DNA from: Chloracidobacterium sp.
Lineage (GTDB): Bacteria > Acidobacteriota > Blastocatellia > Pyrinomonadales > Pyrinomonadaceae
DNA length: 64,000 nucleotides
Direction: 5' to 3'
Assembly: GCA_016706275.1 (NCBI GenBank)
Contig: JADJJY010000002.1
Span: 544,001-608,000 of the forward strand
Every line of letters starts with the position of its first letter. Position 1 is the first letter of the stretch. Below the pieces are notes generated by a model. It ran no database searches, was not told where the DNA came from, and worked only from the letters and a program-made list of their open reading frames with translations. Position numbers and translations under genes: made by a program. Positions 58,807 to 64,000 of this stretch are shown piece after piece.

Positions 58807-61014
58807 TCAGGTATTTACACGCTCGACGGAGATGACGCCCGGCACTTGCTCGATGGCCGAAACCACCTTATCGAGGTGTTTCTTGTCAAAAACCTCGACT
58901 GTCACTTCGATCAAGCCGATGTCGTTTTTAGAAACATTTGCGCGGGCATCGCGAATACCCGTCTTGATGTCGGCTATCGCGTTTGTAATGCCCGCGAGCA
59001 TACCGGTTCGATTCTCGGTAGTTGCAAGTAGTTGGACGGATTGGATCTGCTCTTTGTCACTCTTGGCCCACTCGACCTCAACGATCCGCTCTTTGTTGAC
59101 CATTAGCTGTGAGACGTTCTTACAGCGTTTGTTATGGACCACGATCCCCTTGCCTAGTGAGATGTATCCGACAATGTCCTCACCACGCAAAGGATTACAG
59201 CAGTTTGCACGAGCCGTAAGCATGTTATCGACGCCCTTGACGACGATCGCATCCTCACCCATCCCGATAAACTTCTTGACCGCTTTCATGCCGGTCTTGA
59301 GACGGGTCTCTTTGTGGTTTTCGGGGTCGAGTTCGCTAAATTTTTCCGGCCCAAGAAACTTAGCGACCACATTACGCGGCAGCGTCTTGCCGTAACCGAC
59401 AGATGCAAATAAATCGTCAGGGCGGCCAAGCCCGTACTCGTTGGCGATTCGTTTCATCTCCGTTTCGTTATTAATGAATTTTTTAACCGCGAGGCGAAAA
59501 CGCTCGGCTTCCTGCTGAAGCAGTTTGCGCCCAATTTCGATCGACTCTGTCCGCTGTTCTAGAGAGATCCAGTGCCTAATGCGGTTGCGCGCACGCGACG
59601 TGATCGTAAAGTTGAGCCAGTCGCCGGACGGTTTTGAATTTTGCGTGGTGAGGATCTCGATCACATCGCCGTTATGTATCTCGCTCCGGAGCGGGACTAT
59701 CCGGCCGTTTACCTTTGCCCCGGTGCAGGTATCCCCGACTGCAGAGTGAATCGCGTAGGCAAAATCGATCGGTGTCGAGCCGCGCGGCAACTGGATGACC
59801 TTGCCCATCGGTGTAAATGCGTAAACGTCCTTTGGATATAGGTCGAGCTTTAACGTCTCAATAAAATCTGCCGAATCTTCGGTTTGCTCCGTGTTTTCAA
59901 CCAACGGCAAGAGCAACTTTTCGACCGTGTTTCTCAGCTGATCGAGAGCCTCGTCTTCTTCTTGTTTGCCGAGATTGCTTTCCTTGTATTTCCAGTGGGC
60001 TGCAACGCCTTCCTCGGCAATCTGATGCATTTCCTCTGTGCGGATCTGCACTTCGAACGGCTGCCCTCCATCTCCGATAACGGATGTATGCAGGGATTGG
60101 TATAGATTGTCCCTTGGGATGGCGATCCAGTCCTTAAAACGCTCAGGAACAGGCGTCCAGATGTCGTGAATGACGCTCATTGCGAGATAACAATACTTGC
60201 GGTCGTTTTCGGTTATGATGCGGGCGGCGATCAGGTCATAAACCTGTTCGATCATGATCTTTTGCTTTTTTAGCTTTTTCCAGAGCGAATAGAGTCGTTT
60301 GACGCGGCCCTCGATGCTGACAAATGGTACTTGGTGCTCCGTTAGTTGGTCGACGATAGTCGTTTTGATGCTTTCGAGTGCGGCTTCAAGCTCCGGCCGG
60401 CGTGCATCGACCTCGATCGCGAGCCGTTTGTAGTCGTCGGGGTAGAGATTCTGGAACGAAAGATCCTCAAGTTCGCTTCGCAGCTTACCCATACCGAGTC
60501 GGTGGGCGATCGGAGCGTAGATATCAAGCGTTTCCTGCGATATTCGTTCCCGCTTTTCGGGCTTAAGATACTGCATTGTCCGCATATTGTGCAGACGGTC
60601 GGCAAGTTTTATCAAAACGACGCGGACATCGGTGATCATTGCCAGCACCATCTTGCGGACATTCTCGGCCTGCTGCTTTTCTTTTGAGAGATCGCTGATA
60701 TTTGCGATCTTTGTTAAGCCGTCGACAAGCAGGGTTATCTCGTCGCCAAAGTAAGAGCGAATGGTTTCGATGTCGACCAGCGTATCTTCAACAACATCGT
60801 GTAGCAGACCGGTGGAAACGCTGACTTCGTCGAGCCGCATGTCGGCAAGTATCTCGGCAACCTCTAGTGGATGAACAAGATACGGCTCACCGGACGCTCT
60901 TGTCTGCCCGCGATGATGCAAGGCAGAAAAGAGGTACGCTCGGCGTATGAGATCCGTGTCGGCCCCGGGCCGATTCTCATTTACCTTAGCAATTACGTCC
61001 TCGATGCGGATCAT
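58807..61014 (-). CDS. Bifunctional (p)ppGpp synthetase/hydrolase
   Basis: The 735-residue protein has an HD hydrolase domain with intact residues (HHRGQTRASGEPYLVHPLE, LLHDVVEDT, DRLHNMRTMQYL), a synthetase domain (about 230-340; IAIPRDNLYQSLHTSVIGD), a TGS domain (VYAFTPMGKVIQLPRGSTPI) and C-terminal zinc-finger and ACT domains (NCCNPLRGEDIVGYIS, LATTENRTGMLAGITNAI). Intact HD and synthetase motifs suggest both activities, as in Rel/SpoT. It mediates the stringent response. Its start lies just after a strong terminator for the TPR gene. Confidence 0.93.
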   Translation of the reverse strand: MIRIEDVIAKVNENRPGADTDLIRRAYLFSALHHRGQTRASGEPYLVHPLEVAEILADMRLDEVSVSTGLLHDVVEDTLVDIETIRSYFGDEITLLVDGLTKIANISDLSKEKQQAENVRKMVLAMITDVRVVLIKLADRLHNMRTMQYLKPEKRERISQETLDIYAPIAHRLGMGKLRSELEDLSFQNLYPDDYKRLAIEVDARRPELEAALESIKTTIVDQLTEHQVPFVSIEGRVKRLYSLWKKLKKQKIMIEQVYDLIAARIITENDRKYCYLAMSVIHDIWTPVPERFKDWIAIPRDNLYQSLHTSVIGDGGQPFEVQIRTEEMHQIAEEGVAAHWKYKESNLGKQEEDEALDQLRNTVEKLLLPLVENTEQTEDSADFIETLKLDLYPKDVYAFTPMGKVIQLPRGSTPIDFAYAIHSAVGDTCTGAKVNGRIVPLRSEIHNGDVIEILTTQNSKPSGDWLNFTITSRARNRIRHWISLEQRTESIEIGRKLLQQEAERFRLAVKKFINNETEMKRIANEYGLGRPDDLFASVGYGKTLPRNVVAKFLGPEKFSELDPENHKETRLKTGMKAVKKFIGMGEDAIVVKGVDNMLTARANCCNPLRGEDIVGYISLGKGIVVHNKRCKNVSQLMVNKERIVEVEWAKSDKEQIQSVQLLATTENRTGMLAGITNAIADIKTGIRDARANVSKNDIGLIEVTVEVFDKKHLDKVVSAIEQVPGVISVERVNT

Positions 61015-61018
61015 AGAA

Positions 61019-61065
61019 TCAAAAAAAGGCGGTGCCCAATCAATTGTAATTGAGCACCACCTTTA
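61019..61065 (-). terminator. Terminator between the TPR lipoprotein and rel genes
   Basis: On the minus strand GGTGGTGCTCAATT pairs with the TTGATTGGGCACCGCC side around ACAA, followed by a run of T (seven or more). It ends the ExbB-TPR series just before the rel start at 61014. Confidence 0.8.
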
Positions 61066-61170
61066 CTGAAAAGAAAAAGTGACTTATTTTTTGTTCGCTT
61101 CGGCGTTGCTGTTTGCTTTTGCAGGTTTGCCGGCCTCTTCTTTAGCGGCAATTCTGGCATCAATCTCAAT

Positions 61171-62067
61171 TTAAATCTTTTTAACAACATCACTAATCTC
61201 AAGGAAACTTGCTCGTGCAGCCTCAGCCTGTGTCTTTATAGCACTAACGTCGGCATCACGGCCATCCATTTCTGCAACACGCATCGACTGAAACAACAAG
61301 CTTGCCTTGTAAGATCTGGCCGACTCAAAAACCTTGAGCAGATCCATGGTGTCCTGAAGTTGCTTGTCGTTCGCACCTTTGATATCAAAACTCTTGGCAT
61401 TTTTCACCGTATCCGGTTCTAATGCGATAGCTTGGTCGATCAAAGCGGTTCCCTCAGCGGTACATTTCTTGAGTGCTTCAAAGTCCTCAGGCTTGGCCGG
61501 TTTGACGAATTGGAAAGCCTGCTTACCGTCTTTGGTAACAGTCTTCTTTGTCGCCTCGGTATCTGAGATATCGTTGGCACATGTATTCTTTTTCGCCGCA
61601 AGCGACGTGAACGCCTCAGCCCGCTGTTCGGCAGGAAGACTCGTGTCCTGAGAACGTTTAGTCACCCACGCAAGCCATTCGTCAGTTTTCTGAAGATTTT
61701 CATAAAGACTGGCGATAGCCTTGTAAGAACTCTGGTCCTTAGGGTCATTCGCCAGAGCTTTCTGATACTCCGCGATCGCTTCCTCTGCTTTAGCGGAGTT
61801 CTTACGATCTCCGATATACATCGAGTGCAGAGTGCGAGCCAAAAATAGCTGAGCTACCTTGCCCTCAGTCGTTTCACCTTTAGGGTCACGCGCAGCCGCG
61901 GCCCGGAAAAGCTTCTCGGCTTCAGGAAACTTTCGCCCCTTATACGCATTCGACCCGTCAACCAGATCCTTACGGGCCATAACCCGGTTATAGTATGAGC
62001 AATTAGCCCCTACCAAAACGATCATTGATAGAAGAGTAACTACCCCAATACGAGACAATCTCATCAT
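61171..62067 (-). CDS. TPR lipoprotein next to Exb genes, shortened by an in-frame stop
   Basis: About 298 residues from ATG 62067, with GGAG 6-8 bases upstream; the longer frame adds an unconserved stretch before the lipobox VGANC. TPR-like helices follow: DGSNAYKGRKFPEAEKLFRA, AEEAIAEYQKALANDPKDQS. The frame ends at TAA 61173-61171, but the same frame continues for 28 more sense codons (IEIDARIAAKEEAGKPAK onward) to TAA at 61084-61086. So the TAA may be a late nonsense mutation or sequence error. It is downstream of the ExbB-ExbD-ExbD genes. Confidence 0.8.
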   Translation of the reverse strand: MMRLSRIGVVTLLSMIVLVGANCSYYNRVMARKDLVDGSNAYKGRKFPEAEKLFRAAAARDPKGETTEGKVAQLFLARTLHSMYIGDRKNSAKAEEAIAEYQKALANDPKDQSSYKAIASLYENLQKTDEWLAWVTKRSQDTSLPAEQRAEAFTSLAAKKNTCANDISDTEATKKTVTKDGKQAFQFVKPAKPEDFEALKKCTAEGTALIDQAIALEPDTVKNAKSFDIKGANDKQLQDTMDLLKVFESARSYKASLLFQSMRVAEMDGRDADVSAIKTQAEAARASFLEISDVVKKI

Positions 62068-62146
62068 TTGACTCCATTCACGGCCAATAAAAGCAACCGG
62101 GACGCTGACGTTGGTCACAACGCCCGGCTGATGCTTTCTGGCAAAA

Positions 62147-62623
62147 TTATTCCGTTAGATCATCGATCTGCAGACCGATCGGTGACGCACCCGCGGCCTT
62201 GGCCGCATCGATCACTTTCACCACGTCACCGTATCTTACAGATTTCGGCGACTTAAGAAAGATCGTCTTTTCTACCTCATTCGTACCCTCACGGAATACG
62301 CCGTTGTTCTCTCTTTCCTTAAAGATCTCTTTCAGCTTGTTTGACAACTTTTCAGTGTCCGAAACATCGCCGAAATTCTCATTATTCAGAGTGATGCCCT
62401 TGGTCTCTTTATTTATCGCAACCACGAGCGTCAACGGATTAGGCTTGACGTTTACATCCTGCTGGTCTTTCGGTTCCGCCGGAACCTTTGCCTCAAAACG
62501 GCTCGGTTTGAGCGGCGTGATGACCATAAAGATGATGATCAGTACGAGCAGCACATCGATCAACGGTGTGACGTTAATAGTCGGTTTGGCATCACCACCT
62601 ACACCGCCTGTAGACATTCCCAT
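62147..62623 (-). CDS. ExbD/TolR-family protein (2)
   Basis: The 158-residue protein has the family opening: a short cytoplasmic tail, INVTPLIDVLLVLIIIFMVI with the proton-relay Asp in the single membrane helix, then a periplasmic domain ending VIDAAKAAGASPIGLQI. It is about 20 residues longer than copy 1 because of an insertion around FKERENNGVFREGTNEVEK. With ExbB and the other ExbD it forms a proton-driven motor for TonB or TolA. Confidence 0.93.
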   Translation of the reverse strand: MGMSTGGVGGDAKPTINVTPLIDVLLVLIIIFMVITPLKPSRFEAKVPAEPKDQQDVNVKPNPLTLVVAINKETKGITLNNENFGDVSDTEKLSNKLKEIFKERENNGVFREGTNEVEKTIFLKSPKSVRYGDVVKVIDAAKAAGASPIGLQIDDLTE

Positions 62624-62668
62624 AGCTTTATCCTTCCTTGAATCTGCGAAACTTCCGCATCTTCAAAA

Positions 62669-63112
62669 CTATTTCGGCTGTTCGCCGCCCTTTCTCTTAT
62701 CCGCAACAAGGCCCACCTTATCGATGTCCTGCTTGCGAATAGTTTCGATCGCCTGTACGACACGACCATAATCGACATCCACCCCGCTCTTGATATAGAC
62801 GATACGTTTTTCGGGCGTTTTGCCCTCCATACGCTTTTTGATCACGTCACCAAGTGCGTCAAGCGGATACTGCTCTTTCCCGATATAAAAATTGCTGTTA
62901 TCGGGAATAGCTACGATCACAGAAGTGTCTTTAGCGATGTCTGCGTCCTCATCTGGACTGGCCATATCTCTCGGCAAATTAACTGAAACACCTTGTTGAA
63001 GGAGCGGTGTGACGATCATGAAAATGATCAACAACACCAGCATCACGTCAACCATTGGGGTCACGTTAATATCCGAGTTATATTCGCTGGTACCACCTAC
63101 ACTTGCACCCAT
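62669..63112 (-). CDS. ExbD/TolR-family protein (1)
   Basis: The 147-residue protein has the ExbD membrane helix with the key Asp (INVTPMVDVMLVLLIIFMIV), a periplasmic TolR-like domain (IAIPDNSNFYIGKEQYPLDA, VYIKSGVDVDYGRVVQAIE) and a polar C-terminus GLVADKRKGGEQPK. It lies 42 bases after ExbB and 45 before the second ExbD. Two distinct ExbD proteins per ExbB are common in motors of this phylum-level group. Confidence 0.94.
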   Translation of the reverse strand: MGASVGGTSEYNSDINVTPMVDVMLVLLIIFMIVTPLLQQGVSVNLPRDMASPDEDADIAKDTSVIVAIPDNSNFYIGKEQYPLDALGDVIKKRMEGKTPEKRIVYIKSGVDVDYGRVVQAIETIRKQDIDKVGLVADKRKGGEQPK

Positions 63113-63154
63113 AGCAGTATTCTCCTGAGTTGGTTAAAAGATCTTACGTAAAAA

Positions 63155-63865
63155 CTAGCCACGCAGATTCTTTGAACGCTGCTTGATAAAGTAGTCGACC
63201 AATTCCGATGCGGAGTTTTCCATTTCAACGCAAAAGCTCGTGACCTTGCTGGTGAAATAGTTAAACAACCACACGGCCGGAATAGCTACGAGGATACCAA
63301 AAGCAGTTGCTACGAGAGCTTCGGCGATAGCACCACCGACGGCGCCGATACCGGCTGACTCGTTGGTTTTCAGAGCCTGGAAAGCACCGATGATACCAAC
63401 AACCGTTCCAAACAGCCCGACGAACGGTGCTGTCGAACCGACTGTAGCCAAACCTGAAAGGCCGCGCTTGAGTTCAGCGGTCTTAACGGCGATAGCACGC
63501 TCGAGCGCACGCTTGGATGCTTCCATTTCGTCGGCCGAAATGTCCGAATTGCCCTGGTGAGCAGCAAATTCTTTCAAGCCCGACGAAACGACCATTGCAA
63601 GGTGCGAATCTTTGTGCTTGTCGCTGATATTGATGGCCTCATCGATATTGCTGTTCTTCAAAGCCTGAGCGACTTTCGGAGCATATGCACGAGACTGTGT
63701 TTTAGCCTTGTTGTACGTCAGCCAGCGTTCGATGCCGACAGCGATCATATAGACCGACTCGATCAGCAGGGTGATGATAACGCCCCAACCCGGAATGGTC
63801 AGGCTCTTAGCGATATCGTAGATACCAAATGAAACGCCGCCCTCGGCGAACATCAAAATTGTCAT
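63155..63865 (-). CDS. ExbB/TolQ/MotA-family proton channel
   Basis: About 236 residues from the ATG at 63865, which follows TTTGGAGGAAAAACC. Three membrane helices are visible: IPGWGVIITLLIESVYMIAV, VGSTAPFVGLFGTVVGIIGA (the conserved channel helix) and ALVATAFGILVAIPAVWLFN. A cytoplasmic domain lies between helices 1 and 2. It uses the proton gradient to energise TonB or TolA with the following ExbD proteins. Confidence 0.94.
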   Translation of the reverse strand: MTILMFAEGGVSFGIYDIAKSLTIPGWGVIITLLIESVYMIAVGIERWLTYNKAKTQSRAYAPKVAQALKNSNIDEAINISDKHKDSHLAMVVSSGLKEFAAHQGNSDISADEMEASKRALERAIAVKTAELKRGLSGLATVGSTAPFVGLFGTVVGIIGAFQALKTNESAGIGAVGGAIAEALVATAFGILVAIPAVWLFNYFTSKVTSFCVEMENSASELVDYFIKQRSKNLRG

Positions 63866-63909
63866 GGTTTTTCCTCCAAAGAAATCAAAAATTAATGATT
63901 GCGATAAAT

Positions 63910-63945
63910 TATTGCGGGAGCACCTTGTGCCGTGCTCCCGCAAAT
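63910..63945 (-). terminator. Hairpin between the likely TonB gene and ExbB
   Basis: GCGGGAGCAC (63914-63923) pairs with GTGCTCCCGC (63932-63941), a perfect 10-bp stem with 8-base loop. The minus-strand tail AATAATTT is only weakly T-rich, so it may attenuate rather than end the transcript. Confidence 0.5.
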
Positions 63946-63958
63946 CCTTATGTTCCCT

Positions 63959-64000
63959 CTACGGAACGAAATTATAAGTAATGACGCCTGAAACCTTAAC
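63959..64000 (-). CDS. C-terminus of a likely TonB energy transducer, partial
   Basis: The last 13 codons before TAG (63961-63959) read VKVSGVITYNFVP. Ending strands of this form are typical of TonB C-terminal domains, and ExbB-ExbD-ExbD follow immediately. The rest lies outside the window. Confidence 0.55.
   Translation of the reverse strand, partial: VKVSGVITYNFVP

Noticed and set aside
1..64000. tRNA, rRNA, riboswitch, insertion sequence or prophage genes
   Set aside because: I looked for cloverleaf-like blocks, conserved riboswitch boxes, transposase or integrase motifs and phage structural genes and saw none; a covariance-model scan would be the decisive check.

Overview
The window looks like chromosomal DNA of a diderm bacterium with moderate G+C, most probably from the phylum Acidobacteriota (Blastocatellia/Pyrinomonas-like). 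This is inferred from gene content, not from a marker phylogeny. Supporting signs are two adjacent secreted proteins of the Acidobacteria-typical VWFA-related type, LpxC, BamD-like and Exb/TonB envelope genes, many secreted proteins of unknown function, and a small bacterial-microcompartment (BMC) gene cluster. No rRNA, tRNA, CRISPR array, transposase or phage gene was seen.

Layout. 0-3 kb: a P-loop ATPase running off the left edge, divergent from an M48 peptidase, with a perfect 17-bp palindrome between them. 3.3-10.9 kb: a minus-strand run alkaline phosphatase - fmt - trhO - rsmB - PASTA protein - rpe - BamD-like lipoprotein, several genes overlapping by 1-4 bases. 10.9-15.6 kb: pruA, a beta-barrel-like protein, def and a haem-binding-domain protein. 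15.6-20.7 kb (plus strand): sterol desaturase-family hydroxylase, B12-binding mutase subunit, AtuA and small secreted proteins. 20.7-28 kb: an Imm50-like gene, two enoyl-CoA hydratases, an M28 peptidase, the detached small AtuA subunit, pyrophosphatase, cupin. 28-29.4 kb: a gene-free, repeat-rich stretch. 29.4-36.4 kb: a large secreted protein, UspA, an acyl-CoA carboxylase beta subunit, an ATP-grasp protein and an EVE protein. 36.5-40.6 kb: lpxC (frameshifted), gnd and an interrupted threonine-dehydratase-like gene. 40.6-45.8 kb: PilB/GspE and PilC/GspF, two VWA proteins. 45.9-48.9 kb: the BMC cluster. 49-58 kb: RodZ-like protein, guaB, a beta-propeller protein, ABC-F, a parvulin lipoprotein. 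58-64 kb: rpmB, ridA, rel/spoT, a TPR lipoprotein and ExbD-ExbD-ExbB with the tail of a likely TonB.

How genes fit together. AtuA, the AtuA small subunit, a methylglutaconyl-CoA-hydratase-like enzyme and a biotin-dependent carboxyltransferase suggest branched-chain (leucine/isovalerate or acyclic terpene) acyl-CoA breakdown; the B12 domain suggests methylmalonyl-CoA metabolism. The BMC cluster encodes two hexameric shell proteins and an AdhE/EutE-like CoA-acylating aldehyde dehydrogenase with a long tail, with a zinc-ribbon membrane protein and a 33-residue membrane peptide between them. No pentamer (vertex) gene is in the window.

The most unusual signal is repetitive. Arrays of 7-bp units occur between genes (28.15, 36.4, 48.4, 56.6 kb) and also in frame inside at least three conserved enzyme genes: the carboxylase beta subunit, lpxC and the BMC aldehyde dehydrogenase. 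A second, roughly 30-bp element lies in atuA, in the ABC-F gene and just after the carboxylase stop codon. This resembles heptanucleotide short tandem repeats of cyanobacteria and protein-embedded palindromes of Rickettsia. Three genes also show single-site lesions (lpxC frameshift, amber codon in the dehydratase, early ochre in the TPR gene), which may be real decay, recoding or assembly error.
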